Positions 9,249 through 17,123 of a stretch of 64,000 bases of DNA are shown in pieces. The notes under the pieces were generated by a model, which searched no databases, had not been told where the DNA came from, and saw only the letters and a list, made by a program, of their open reading frames with translations. The stretch covers positions 4,662,084-4,726,083 of the forward strand of contig NZ_CP012334.1 of NCBI RefSeq assembly GCF_001704295.1. The letters run 5' to 3'. How positions within the stretch are numbered: the first letter of the stretch is position 1; every line of letters starts with the position of its first letter. Source of the stretch: Bordetella sp. H567. Its GTDB lineage: Bacteria; Pseudomonadota; Gammaproteobacteria; Burkholderiales; Burkholderiaceae_B. The position numbers and the translations under genes were made by a program.

Positions 9249-9926
9249 ATGCGCGACGAACCGCTATTCCTGTTCGATGTCGATAACACCCTGTTCGACA
9301 ACGATCGCATGAACCGCGACCTGGACGCGCGCCTGCGCCGCGCCCTGGGCGAAGAGGCGGTCCGGCGGTACCGGCAGGCCTATGAACGGCGCCGCGATGC
9401 CTGCGGCTATGCCGACTACCTTGGCAGCCTGCAGGACCTGCGCGAGCCCGGCGTCAACGACGCCCAGCTGGTGGAAGTGTCCACCTTCCTGATGGAATAC
9501 CCGTTCGCCGACGGCGTCTTCCCCGGCGCGATGGACGCATTGGCCCGTGCCCGCAACGCCATCATCCTTTCGGACGGCGACGTGGTGTTCCAGCCGCACA
9601 AGATCCGCGGCGCCGGGCTGTGGGACGCCGTCGATGGACGCGTACTGATCCACGTCCACAAGGAAAAAATGCTGCAACAGGTGGCAAGCGCCCATCCCGC
9701 CCCGCATTACGTGATGGTCGACGACAAGCTGGGCCTGTTGGCCGCGATCAAGCGCGCGTGGGGCGACCGCGTCACCACCGTGTTCGTGCGGCAGGGCCAC
9801 TACGCCATGGACGACGCGGCGAACGCCAGCCATCCCCCCGCGAACATCACGCTGGACCACATCAGCCAATTCGCGGATGCCGATATTCTCGAACGGGCAT
9901 CGCAGCGACGTGCCCGCGACGATTGA
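9249..9926 (+). CDS. HAD-superfamily hydrolase
   Basis: A 225-residue haloacid-dehalogenase-type phosphatase. Motif I is FDVDNTLFD (nucleophile and acid Asp), motif II is the Ser in ILSDGD, motif III the Lys in HVHKEKML, and motif IV the VDDKLG acid pair. All catalytic positions are present, so phosphatase activity on a small phosphorylated metabolite is likely. It ends 19 bp before the DUF2090 gene, suggesting co-expression; that neighbour resembles the C-terminal domain of a phosphosugar kinase, so a sugar-phosphate or inositol-related substrate is an inference. Confidence 0.85.
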   Translation: MRDEPLFLFDVDNTLFDNDRMNRDLDARLRRALGEEAVRRYRQAYERRRDACGYADYLGSLQDLREPGVNDAQLVEVSTFLMEYPFADGVFPGAMDALARARNAIILSDGDVVFQPHKIRGAGLWDAVDGRVLIHVHKEKMLQQVASAHPAPHYVMVDDKLGLLAAIKRAWGDRVTTVFVRQGHYAMDDAANASHPPANITLDHISQFADADILERASQRRARDD

Positions 9927-9945
9927 TCTTGCCCAGGAGGCCGCC

Positions 9946-10866
9946 ATGCAACCCGGTTACGACCAAGCCCTGTATTTGCTTCCGTTCGATCATCGCAATT
10001 CCTACGTGAAGAGCATGTTCAACTTCAAGCCTCCGCTGACCGCCGCGCAGCAGGCCCAGGTGGAAGACAGCAAACAGCTGATCTACGAGGGTTTCCTGAA
10101 GGCGGCGGAGGGCGGACTGCCCAAGGAGCACGCCGGCATCCTGGTCGACGAGGAGTTCGGCACCCCCATCCTGCGCGACGCGCGCAAGCGGGGCTACGTG
10201 ACGGCATTGTCCGTGGAGCGTAGCGGGTCCGACGAATTCCACTTCGAGTACGGTGACGATTACGCGGACCACATCGAGGAGTTCGATCCCACCTTCGCGA
10301 AGGTACTCGTACGCTACAACCCCCAGGACGACGATGCCATGAACCAGCGCCAGGCGGGCCGGCTGCGCCGTCTGTCCGAATACTGTCGCGGCGCGAACCG
10401 GCGCCTGATGTTCGAATTGCTGGTGCCGGCCACCGAAGCGCAGATGTCCACCGTCAACGGCGACAAGGAAGCCTATGACCTGCGGCTGCGTCCGAACCTG
10501 ATGATCGAGGCCATGCGCGCGTTGCAGGAAGCCGGCGTGGAGCCGGACGTCTGGAAAATCGAAGGACTGGACCGCCGCGAAGACTGCGAGCGCGTTGTGG
10601 AGCAGGCACGCCGCGGCGGCCGCCATCGCGTCAGCTGCATCGTGCTGGGCCGCGGCGCGGACGACAGCAAGGTGCGCGGCTGGCTGGAAACGGCCGCGAC
10701 GGTGCCCGGTTTCATCGGCTTCGCGGTGGGGCGCACCAGCTTTTTCAGCGCCGTGGCGGATTACGAGGCCAAGAAGGCCAGCCGCGACGAGGCCGCACAG
10801 CGCATTGGGACGCAGTATGCTCAATGGGTCGATATTTTCGAGCGTGCGCGCGACGCACGAGACTGA
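9946..10866 (+). CDS. DUF2090 domain protein (IolC C-terminal/aldolase-like)
   Basis: A 306-residue TIM-barrel-like protein with LYLLPFDHR near the N-terminus, LMFELLVPAT in the middle, WKIEGLD, and a C-terminal GFAVGRTSFF segment. This pattern matches the DUF2090 domain found fused to 5-dehydro-2-deoxygluconokinase (IolC) in many bacteria and resembling class I aldolases. Here it is free-standing, without the kinase half and with no other iol gene in view. AGGAGG precedes the ATG at 9946. It forms a tight pair with the HAD phosphatase upstream, and the lipoprotein gene begins only 2 bp after its stop. Confidence 0.75.
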   Translation: MQPGYDQALYLLPFDHRNSYVKSMFNFKPPLTAAQQAQVEDSKQLIYEGFLKAAEGGLPKEHAGILVDEEFGTPILRDARKRGYVTALSVERSGSDEFHFEYGDDYADHIEEFDPTFAKVLVRYNPQDDDAMNQRQAGRLRRLSEYCRGANRRLMFELLVPATEAQMSTVNGDKEAYDLRLRPNLMIEAMRALQEAGVEPDVWKIEGLDRREDCERVVEQARRGGRHRVSCIVLGRGADDSKVRGWLETAATVPGFIGFAVGRTSFFSAVADYEAKKASRDEAAQRIGTQYAQWVDIFERARDARD

Positions 10867-10868
10867 TC

Positions 10869-11063
10869 ATGGACACCCAACAGCTCAACATCAGGAAAGC
10901 CGCGGCAGCCGTCGCGGCCGTATGCATGGCCGGTCTGCTGCTGGGCGGCTGCGCCGGCGACCAATTCAACCACCCTGGTCCACCGCATCCAGGCGCGGCA
11001 AATCCCTGGAGCATGGGCGGGTTCAGCGACCCGGGGCCGAATTACCCGCCGACGGGACATTGA
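10869..11063 (+). CDS. small Pro/Gly-rich lipoprotein
   Basis: A 64-residue protein with a type II signal: basic start, hydrophobic AAAVAAVCMAGLLL and lipobox LGGC, so the mature part is a 40-residue lipid-anchored peptide. The mature chain is rich in Pro, Gly and His and has no recognisable domain. The ATG lies 2 bp after the DUF2090 stop, implying translational coupling. Function unknown. Confidence 0.65.
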   Translation: MDTQQLNIRKAAAAVAAVCMAGLLLGGCAGDQFNHPGPPHPGAANPWSMGGFSDPGPNYPPTGH

Positions 11064-11203
11064 CGCAAGGGAGCCGCCGCCATGTCGGGGCGGGCGGCCT
11101 GGTCTTGATGCAACGCGCGCCTTATTGAATTTTCAATGGGCGCGCTTGTCTATGAATTCGTCCTGATCCCAGATTTTCCTGGCCTGATACGAAGGAGCAC
11201 GAC

Positions 11204-11803
11204 ATGACCCCCAATCCGCGCTTGCGTATGGCTGGCTTCGCGGCCGGCGCCTTGTGTTTGTCGTGGGCGTTGTCCGCCCAGGCGGCGCCGCCTTTCGAAC
11301 TGGTCGCCAAGGGTTTGCTGGACAATGCGTCGCTCAGCCGGGCCAATGCGGGCAACGGCAAGGACGCGAGCGGGGCAATGTGCGGGGGCGAGAACATTTC
11401 GCCGGAGCTGTATTTCAGCCACCCGCCGGCGGGCACGAAGAGTTTCGCGGTTACGCTCTACGATCCGGACGGTGGCACGGGGTTGGGGTTCGTGCACTGG
11501 GTGGTCTACGGGATTCCAGCGTCGATGAAATCCCTGCAGCGGGGCGTGGGCGCGAAGGGGCCTGAAGGCTCGACGCCAGGGACCGGCGGGACTAACGGAC
11601 AGGGGTATTACGGTCCATGCCCGCCTTTGGGGGATAAGCCGCATCACTACATTTTCCAGGCGTATGCGCTGGACCTGGAGCCTGGGGCCTTGAAAGCGGG
11701 GTTGAAGCGGGATGAATTGATCGAGGAAATGCGTGGGCATGTGCTTGCGTCGTCCAGCGTGATGCTTCGCTATGCGCGGCCGGGGAAGCGGGGTGGCAAG
11801 TGA
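11204..11803 (+). CDS. YbhB/YbcL-type PEBP (Raf-kinase-inhibitor-like) protein, exported
   Basis: A 199-residue member of the phosphatidylethanolamine-binding protein family. A signal peptide ends near AQAAPP. The ligand-pocket motifs are ENISPEL, LYDPDGG (DPD), FVHWVVYGIP and YYGPCPPLGDKPHHYIF. Bacterial members are stable periplasmic or cytoplasmic proteins of uncertain function. AAGGAGCACGAC precedes the ATG. Upstream, a 14-bp palindrome ATTGAATTTTCAAT sits at about 11125-11138. The gene runs directly into the repeat locus, which starts about 20 bp after its stop. Confidence 0.88.
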   Translation: MTPNPRLRMAGFAAGALCLSWALSAQAAPPFELVAKGLLDNASLSRANAGNGKDASGAMCGGENISPELYFSHPPAGTKSFAVTLYDPDGGTGLGFVHWVVYGIPASMKSLQRGVGAKGPEGSTPGTGGTNGQGYYGPCPPLGDKPHHYIFQAYALDLEPGALKAGLKRDELIEEMRGHVLASSSVMLRYARPGKRGGK

Positions 11804-11881
11804 TTGGTGGGGTTTGCTCTCGGTGGGTGGTTTGGCAATGCCGCCCGTGGAGTTGCTCTCGGTGGTTGGTTTGCTAATGCC

Positions 11882-11924
11882 GTCCGCCGGGGGTGAGGCC
11901 TGCCGGGCCCGGCCCGGAGGAGCC
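11882..11924 (+). repeat. 43-bp GC-rich palindromic module, copy 1
   Basis: This 43-base module is the mirror partner of the copy at 12040-12082; the two could form a long stem around about 115 bp of loop. The inner text includes GGGGGTGAGGCCTGCCGGG. Copies 3 and 4 are in the right arm (14425-14467, 14583-14625). It resembles REP/BIME-type intergenic elements in arrangement, although I do not recognise the family. Confidence 0.8.
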
Positions 11925-12039
11925 GGTCCGCCGCCTTCGCGGCGGACTCCCGCGTCGTCATCCTCGTCCGGCGGCCGAACGTCGTTTGCGTTCTTGCGGC
12001 TTTTTTGCCCGGCCGTCCTCCCTTCGGATTCCCTCGCGC

Positions 12040-12082
12040 GGCTCCTACGGGCCGGGCCCGGCAGGCCTCACCCCCGACGGAC
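12040..12082 (-). repeat. 43-bp GC-rich palindromic module, copy 2 (inverted)
   Basis: Reverse complement of copy 1 except for two or three positions. It contains CCCGGCAGGCCTCACCCCC. Together with copy 1 it brackets a segment containing GCGGCTTTTTTGCCCGGCC, where a T6 run follows a GC-rich stretch and could act in transcription termination downstream of the PEBP gene. Confidence 0.8.
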
Positions 12083-12149
12083 TCCGTTGTGCCTTAATCA
12101 CGGGCGCTGGGGCGGGTGGGTTTCTTGCGCTTCGTTGGCGATGTGATCA

Positions 12150-12641
12150 GCCGATCGAAGATCTTGTGTTGCCCGTCGTTCCGGGGCCGCCCAGCGCGGC
12201 CCCGAAACGACCTACGCCATTGCGTCATGCCGCGGTTGTTGGCGTGCATGGGTCTGGGGTGACAAGTGGAATCCGATGCCTGCGCAAGTCCGATCATCGC
12301 TGACGCTGCCCGCCTTAGCCGATGGAAGATCTCGCCATGCCCGTCGTTTCGAGGCCGCCTAGCGCGGCCTCGAATCGCCTACGCGATTGCGTCATGCTGC
12401 GGTTGTCGGTGTGCGTGGATTGGGGTGGGCAAGTAGAATCCGATGCCTGCGCAAATCGGGTCATTGCTGGCGCTGCCCGCCGCAGCCGATGAAAGATCTC
12501 ACCATGCCCGTCGCTTCGAGGCCGCCCAGCGCGGCCCCGAAACGCCTACGCCGTTACGTCATGCCGCGGTTGTTGGCATGCGTGGATGGAGGTGGGCAAG
12601 TGGAATCCCATGCCTGCGCAAATCGGATCGTCGCTAGCGCC
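12150..12641 (+). repeat. 167-bp tandem repeat array, units A, B and most of C
   Basis: Units begin with GCCGATSRAAGATCT at 12150, 12318 and 12485, giving periods of 168 and 167 bp. Each unit has the same order of blocks: the start motif, CCCGTCG, a GC palindrome around GGCCGCCCAGCGCGGCC, CCTACGC, GCGTCATGC, then GGAATCC and GCCTGCGCAA. Units differ at scattered positions, so this is a diverged array rather than a recent expansion. Unit C is interrupted after 157 bp by the insertion sequence. I see no coding function. Confidence 0.85.
12634..12641. repeat. target-site duplication, left copy (CTAGCGCC)
   Basis: The 8 bases CTAGCGCC directly precede the left end of the insertion sequence and recur directly after its right end at 14024-14031. 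An 8-bp duplication is typical of IS256-family transposition. Confidence 0.9.
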
Positions 12642-12670
12642 GGGAGTGTCATAAATTTTGTGTTTGAGGC
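12642..12670 (+). repeat. IS left terminal inverted repeat
   Basis: 29 bases starting GGGAGTGTCATAAA; matches the reverse complement of the right end at all but about five positions. Confidence 0.9.
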
Positions 12671-12699
12671 CTAACATAGCTGCTCCAGAGGAGCACATT

Positions 12700-13950
12700 A
12701 TGGCTACCAAGCAAAAGGCACCTCCGAGGGAATTGCCATCGATTCCTGCGAATCTGATGGATGAGTTCGTCAAAGGTCCGATGACGCCGGAGTCGGTGCA
12801 GGACCTTTCGATGGCGTTCAAGAAGGCCCTGATCGAACGGGCGCTGGGCGCGGAAATGGGCCAGCACCTGGGCTATGGCGCCGGCACGGACCCGCCCGAA
12901 GGCAGCACTAACCATCGCAACGGCACCAGTGGCAAGACGGTGATAACCGACGATGGGCCGCTACGCGTGGACATTCCCCGGGACCGGCAAGGCAGTTTTG
13001 CGCCGATCCTGATTCCCAAGCACAAGCGTCGATTTACGGGATTTGATGACAAGATCATCGCCATGTACGCCCGGGGGATGACGGTGCGCGAGATCCAAGG
13101 TTTTCTGCTTGAGCAGTACGGCACGGAAGTCTCGCCCGAGTTCATCAGTTCGGTGACCGACGCGGTTATGGAAGAGGTGATCGCCTGGCAGAACCGCCCT
13201 TTGGAGACCATGTATCCGGTGGTGTTCTTCGACGCGTTGCGGGTGAAGATCCGCGAAGATGGCGTGGTACGCAACAAGGCGGTGTACCTGGCGCTGGCGA
13301 TCCTGCCGGACGGCACTCGTGACATCCTGGGCCTGTGGATCGAGCAGACCGAGGGATCGAAGTTCTGGATGAAGGTGTTCAACGAACTCAAGACTCGGGG
13401 CACGCTGGATATCCTGATCGCGGTCACCGACGGCTTAAAGGGAATGGAGCAGGCGCTGAACGCGGTATTTCCAAGCACCACACTGCAAACGTGCATCGTG
13501 CATCTGATGCGCAGTAGCGTCGAATATGCGAGCTGGAAGGAGCGCCGGATAGTGGCTGCGGCTCTCAGGCCGATCTACACCGCACCGACCGTGGAGGCTG
13601 CGCAAGCGGCGCTGGCAGTGTTCGAGCAAGGCAGTTGGGGCCAAAGATATCCGACCATCGCCCAGACCTGGCATCGCGCCTGGGACCGCGTGATCCCGTT
13701 CTTTACGTTTCCCCCGGCGATCCGAAAGATCATCTACACCACCAATGCCATCGAGAGCTTGAATGCGCAATTGCGCCGATCGGTAAAGACCCGTGGACAC
13801 TTCCCCAGTGACGACGCCGCAACCAAGTTATTGTGGTTAGTCCTGCGCAATATCACGGGCACCTGGGGCTGCGCCACGCACGACTGGAGGTTGGCCATGA
13901 ACCAGTTTGCCATCATCTATGCAGAACGCTTCACCGACCCATATCACTGA
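12700..13950 (+). CDS. IS256-family (mutator-type) transposase
   Basis: A 416-residue DDE transposase. The N-terminal part is helical and includes GYGAGTDPPEGSTNHRNGTSGKTV, a hallmark of the family. Catalytic segments are visible: VVFFDALRVKIRE (first Asp), LIAVTDGLKGM (second Asp) and the Glu in TTNAIESLNAQLRR. It catalyses cut-and-paste or copy-type movement of the surrounding element by acting on the 29-bp ends. AGAGGAG just upstream supports the ATG at 12700. No frameshift or premature stop is seen. Confidence 0.95.
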   Translation: MATKQKAPPRELPSIPANLMDEFVKGPMTPESVQDLSMAFKKALIERALGAEMGQHLGYGAGTDPPEGSTNHRNGTSGKTVITDDGPLRVDIPRDRQGSFAPILIPKHKRRFTGFDDKIIAMYARGMTVREIQGFLLEQYGTEVSPEFISSVTDAVMEEVIAWQNRPLETMYPVVFFDALRVKIREDGVVRNKAVYLALAILPDGTRDILGLWIEQTEGSKFWMKVFNELKTRGTLDILIAVTDGLKGMEQALNAVFPSTTLQTCIVHLMRSSVEYASWKERRIVAAALRPIYTAPTVEAAQAALAVFEQGSWGQRYPTIAQTWHRAWDRVIPFFTFPPAIRKIIYTTNAIESLNAQLRRSVKTRGHFPSDDAATKLLWLVLRNITGTWGCATHDWRLAMNQFAIIYAERFTDPYH

Positions 13951-13994
13951 AGTAGCATGAACCTGGAGAGTCAGAAACACGACGACGTTCAAAT

Positions 13995-14023
13995 GCCTCA
14001 AACACAAAAATCCTGACAGTCCC
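13995..14023 (-). repeat. IS right terminal inverted repeat
   Basis: 29 bases ending GACAGTCCC; mirror of the left end. It lies about 45 bp after the transposase stop. Confidence 0.9.
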
Positions 14024-14031
14024 CTAGCGCC
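14024..14031. repeat. target-site duplication, right copy (CTAGCGCC)
   Basis: Direct copy of 12634-12641, immediately outside the right end of the insertion sequence. Confidence 0.9.
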
Positions 14032-14125
14032 GCCCTCCCCAGCCGATGAAAGATCTCGCCATGCCCGTCGCTTTGATGCCGGGAGCACGGCCCCAAACCG
14101 CCTAAGCCGTTGTGCCATGTCACGG
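14032..14125 (+). repeat. 167-bp array: last 10 bp of unit C and partial unit D
   Basis: The first 10 bases complete unit C. Unit D starts at 14042 with GCCGATGAAAGATCTCGCC and stays alignable for roughly 80 bp before it diverges. From there to about 14276 the sequence is unique and rich in GCATG/CATGC steps; I see no gene in it. Confidence 0.75.
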
Positions 14126-14424
14126 ATGCCAAAATGCGGTTCGCGCGATCGATAAGTGGGATTTCATGCATGCATGAAAGCGACATGCGCGCATACAAAC
14201 GCCACGCCTGCATGTGTGAACTCCATGCTTGCCAAAGCAGCACCAAACACTCATGGACGTCCATGCACATCGATCGGCACATGCCGCAACCGCGTAGGCG
14301 CTTGGGGCCGCGCTGGGCGGCCCCGGAACGACGGGCAACACAAGATCTTCGATCGGCTGATCACATCGCCAACGAAGCGCAAGAAACCCACCCGCCCCAG
14401 CGCCCGTGATTAAGGCGCAACGGA

Positions 14425-14467
14425 GTCCGTCGGGGGTGAGGCCTGCCGGGCCCGGCCCGTAGGAGCC
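14425..14467 (+). repeat. 43-bp palindromic module, copy 3
   Basis: Same orientation as copy 1 with a few substitutions; identical to the reverse complement of copy 2 as far as I can read. Confidence 0.8.
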
Positions 14468-14582
14468 GCGCGAGGGAATCCGTAGGGAGGACGGCCGGGC
14501 AAAAAAGCCGCAAGAACGCAAACAACGTTCGGCCGCCGTACGAGGATGACGACGCGGAAGTCCGCCGCGAAGGCGGCGGACC

Positions 14583-14625
14583 GGCTCCTCCGGGCCAGGC
14601 CCGGCAGGCCTCACCCCCGGCGGAC
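14583..14625 (-). repeat. 43-bp palindromic module, copy 4
   Basis: Mirror of copy 3 and, with one substitution, the reverse complement of copy 1. Confidence 0.8.
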
Positions 14626-14704
14626 GGCATTAGCAAACCAACCACCGAGAGCAACTCCACGGGCGGCATTAGCAGCAAACCACCCAGCGCACAAAAAACC
14701 CGAA

Positions 14705-15691
14705 CTAGCCTCGCAAGGTATTGGGAACAACCTCCCCCGCCAGCCAGGCATCCAGATTACCCTGCACCCCTCGCGCGAACTCCTGAAACACCGGCTCCGC
14801 AACAAACCCATAGTGCGGTGTCAGCAGCACGTTCTTCAGTGCCAGTAAGGGATGCCCAGCGGGAAGCGGTTCGACGTCGAACACGTCGAAGGCCCCGAAG
14901 GCTGGCCGGCCTGCTTGCAAGGCCTCCACCAGTGCCTCGGTGTCCACCAGGTCCGCCCGCGACGTATTGACCAGGATGCTGCCCTTACGCATCAACGCAA
15001 GACGTTCGCGATTCAGCAGCTGCCGCGTGGCCGGCGACGGCACCAGGTGCGGGCTGACCACCTGGGACGTCCCCAGCAGTTCTTCCAGGCTGACGGAGAC
15101 CGCCCCATGTTCGGCCGCGCGTTCCGCCGTCATGTTGGGAGTCCACGTCACCACCTCCATGCCCAGCGCCCGCCCCACCGCGGCGACGCGCTGGCCGATC
15201 TGTCCCAGGCCTATCAGCCCCAGCCGCTGGCCATGCAGCACCGGCGGCAGAAACGCGACCCGGGCGGGATCGCGCCATGTGGTTCGCGAGGCGCTCAGCA
15301 TCAGGTCGGCGATACCGCGCGCGGCAGCCAGGATCAGCGACCAGGTCATCTCGCACGTGCTGGCCTTCGACGGCCCCCACTCGGTATGGCTCACCAGGAT
15401 ATCCTGGTCTAATGCCGCCTTCAGGTCCAGCTTGGTATTTCGCGTACCGGTGTACAGGATGTGCCGCAGCGCGGGCAGCTGCCGCAGCAGCTCGCCCGGC
15501 ATGGGCGTGCGGTCGCGGATCAGCACCACGCACTGCGCGCCGCGCAACGCGTCCAGCAGGGCCTCGCCGCGCAGCATCGTGTTGTGCAGCACCACGTCCG
15601 CACGTTGGCCGATTGCCTTCCAGTCCACGCGTTCGCGCAACGCATTTTCCCAGTCGTCCAGGACGACGATCTTCGGACGGGGCGCGATCAT
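14705..15691 (-). CDS. D-2-hydroxyacid dehydrogenase family protein
   Basis: A 328-residue NAD(P)-dependent dehydrogenase of the D-isomer-specific 2-hydroxyacid family. The cofactor motif is LIGLGQIGQRVAAVGRALG; downstream are NTSRADLVDTEAL and the catalytic-His region LTPHYGF. It would interconvert a 2-hydroxy acid and a 2-oxo acid in the cytoplasm. Its start overlaps the MmgE/PrpD stop by 4 bp (ATGA type), so the two are translationally coupled. In the same operon a Bug receptor supplies a carboxylate and a dehydratase-like enzyme acts on it, so oxidation of a hydrated intermediate is a reasonable inference. Confidence 0.88.
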   Translation of the reverse strand: MIAPRPKIVVLDDWENALRERVDWKAIGQRADVVLHNTMLRGEALLDALRGAQCVVLIRDRTPMPGELLRQLPALRHILYTGTRNTKLDLKAALDQDILVSHTEWGPSKASTCEMTWSLILAAARGIADLMLSASRTTWRDPARVAFLPPVLHGQRLGLIGLGQIGQRVAAVGRALGMEVVTWTPNMTAERAAEHGAVSVSLEELLGTSQVVSPHLVPSPATRQLLNRERLALMRKGSILVNTSRADLVDTEALVEALQAGRPAFGAFDVFDVEPLPAGHPLLALKNVLLTPHYGFVAEPVFQEFARGVQGNLDAWLAGEVVPNTLRG

Positions 15692-17064
15692 GCCTTCGCC
15701 CGCGCCAGTTCGGCCACCTTGCGCACGTCAGGCGCGTTGCCCAGGTCCCAGCACGCCTTCATCAGGGCCCGCGTCTGGTCCGCGCCCAGCACCTGGTCGG
15801 ACATGCCGCTGAACTTGGCTTCCAGATCCGCGTCGCTCATCGGGCGTTGCAGGGAACCGATGGCGTGTTCCACGTAGATGTGGACCTTGCGTCCGTCCTT
15901 CAGCGTCGCGACCGCGTCCACGCTGGCTTCGTCGATCGTGTCGTCCACCGTCGCGACCACCTTGCGGCGCACGTCCACCACGTCTGGCCGATTGACGATA
16001 TCGTCGGCGTACTCGTCCTCCGACGCCCGGCCGAAAATCAGGCCGGCCGCGCAACCGTGGTACACGCTGAATTTGCCCTGCAGGCCATCGGCCGGTTCCT
16101 TCTTGCCGGTCAGTTCCAGCACCAGGGAGTGGACACGCAGGTCGATGCGCTCAAGGTTCTCGGGCGTCACGCCCTGGGCGCGCAGCTGCACGCAGGCGTC
16201 GATGCTGGGGTGGATCACGATCCCGCAGGCAAAGGGCTTGTAGGTATTGAAGGAAATCTCGAAGCGCTTACCCAGCTCGTCGGTGATCTCGTTCCAGTCG
16301 AACTTGGTGGACGCCACCTGCGCGAAGCCGCGCGGCGCCTCGATGGCGCGCTTGCTGGACGTGAAGCCTTCGCGCGCCATCAGGGCGGACATCAGGCCGG
16401 CCCGGGCGGCGCCGCCCGGATGGAAAGGCTTGGTCATCGTGCCGAACTGCTCGCGCAGGCCGACGGGCTGCGAGGCCGCGATGCCCAGCGCCATCTGCGT
16501 CTGGTCCACACTCAGGCCCAGCAGGCGCGCGCAGGCGGCCGCCGCGCCGAAGCCGCCCGTGGTGCCGGTGATGTGCCAGCCGCGGTCGTAGTGCTGCGGA
16601 TAGACCATGTTGCCGATGCGGCAAGCCACGTCGATACCGATGACCACGGCGTCGATGATCTGGCGGCCGCTGGCTCCGGTCAGTTCCGCCAGCGCCAGCA
16701 CCGCCGAGCACACCGGGCCCGCGGGATGGATGATGGTCTTCAGGTGCGTGTCGTCGAAATCGAAGGTATGCGAGGTGATGCCGTTGATCAGCGCCGCGCT
16801 GGCGATGTCCACGCGCTCGCGCCGGCCCAGGATGGTCGCCTGTTCCGAAGGCTTGAGCACCTGCACCGCATGCAGGGCCGCGAGGGCCGCTTCATGGTGC
16901 GCCGCGCCGACCGCGCAGCCCAGCCAGTTCATGAAGGTGCGATGGGCCTCGTGGTCCACCTCGTCGCTCCAGCCGCGCGAAGGATGGTTGACGACAAATT
17001 CCGCCAGGGTGCGGGTCACGGGCGGCGCATTGTGATCGGCGTCGATCTTGGTGTTCAGGGCCAT
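15688..17064 (-). CDS. MmgE/PrpD family protein (2-methylcitrate dehydratase-like)
   Basis: A 458-residue MmgE/PrpD protein of usual length. Recognisable segments are HRTFMNWLGCAVGAAHHEA, ALINGITSHTFDFDDTH, the IIHPAGPV loop, GTTGGFGAAAACARLLGL and KPFACGIVIHPSIDACVQL. Characterised members are cofactor-independent dehydratases or isomerases of tricarboxylic and related acids (PrpD, cis-aconitate decarboxylase, iminodisuccinate epimerase). I chose ATG 17064; the upstream extension to 17169 is Arg-rich and falls in the gap after the Bug gene. The context is a Bug receptor upstream and a hydroxyacid dehydrogenase overlapping downstream. Confidence 0.9.
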   Translation of the reverse strand: MALNTKIDADHNAPPVTRTLAEFVVNHPSRGWSDEVDHEAHRTFMNWLGCAVGAAHHEAALAALHAVQVLKPSEQATILGRRERVDIASAALINGITSHTFDFDDTHLKTIIHPAGPVCSAVLALAELTGASGRQIIDAVVIGIDVACRIGNMVYPQHYDRGWHITGTTGGFGAAAACARLLGLSVDQTQMALGIAASQPVGLREQFGTMTKPFHPGGAARAGLMSALMAREGFTSSKRAIEAPRGFAQVASTKFDWNEITDELGKRFEISFNTYKPFACGIVIHPSIDACVQLRAQGVTPENLERIDLRVHSLVLELTGKKEPADGLQGKFSVYHGCAAGLIFGRASEDEYADDIVNRPDVVDVRRKVVATVDDTIDEASVDAVATLKDGRKVHIYVEHAIGSLQRPMSDADLEAKFSGMSDQVLGADQTRALMKACWDLGNAPDVRKVAELARAKA

Positions 17065-17123
17065 GCGTATCTCTAGGTTGGAGGTGTGAAAAATTCGTCG
17101 GCGGCAGAGCCGCCGTGTAAGGG

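Larger units (their letters stand above)
11825..12203 (+). repeat. left arm of ~380-bp inverted repeat
   Basis: This stretch is repeated in inverted orientation at 14304-14685 with only scattered differences by eye (for example a 3-bp insertion near the outer end). Each arm contains two copies of a 43-bp module facing each other (here 11882-11924 and 12040-12082), so the arm is itself palindromic. The outer end also has a short direct duplication (GTTTGCTCTCGGTGG-type unit near 11812 and GTTGCTCTCGGTGG near 11854). No credible coding sequence is present: the open frames follow the repeat, not a gene. Confidence 0.85.
12642..14023 (+). mobile_element. complete IS256-family insertion sequence (1,382 bp)
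   Basis: The element has 29-bp terminal inverted repeats (12642-12670 and 13995-14023) that differ at about five positions and share the inner block TTTTGTGTTTGAGGC, an intact mutator-type transposase, and 8-bp flanking duplications. Length and duplication size fit the IS256 family. It lies inside unit C of the 167-bp array; deleting the element plus one duplication restores the period exactly. All parts needed for activity appear present. I cannot give a named IS without a database search. Confidence 0.93.
14304..14685 (-). repeat. right arm of ~380-bp inverted repeat
   Basis: Reverse complement of 11825-12203. It contains 43-bp module copies 3 (14425-14467) and 4 (14583-14625). Its inner end continues for about 30 bp (14277-14303) into a segment resembling an inverted 167-bp array unit, so the arm carries the first ~77 bp of a unit in opposite orientation. 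It ends about 20 bp before the stop of the minus-strand dehydrogenase gene, so each arm abuts the 3' end of a convergent gene. Confidence 0.85.

Noticed and set aside
11772-12303. overlapping open frames of 95-136 codons in the repeat locus
   Set aside because: The same frames recur in the inverted arm (14110-14678), so they follow the repeat and not a gene; no ribosome sites or domains.
12150-12641. possible CRISPR array
   Set aside because: Units are 167 bp, diverged along their whole length, with no short identical repeats or unique spacers and no cas genes.
15277-17076. 599-codon plus-strand open frame
   Set aside because: Antisense to the MmgE/PrpD and dehydrogenase genes; composition typical of GC-driven shadows.
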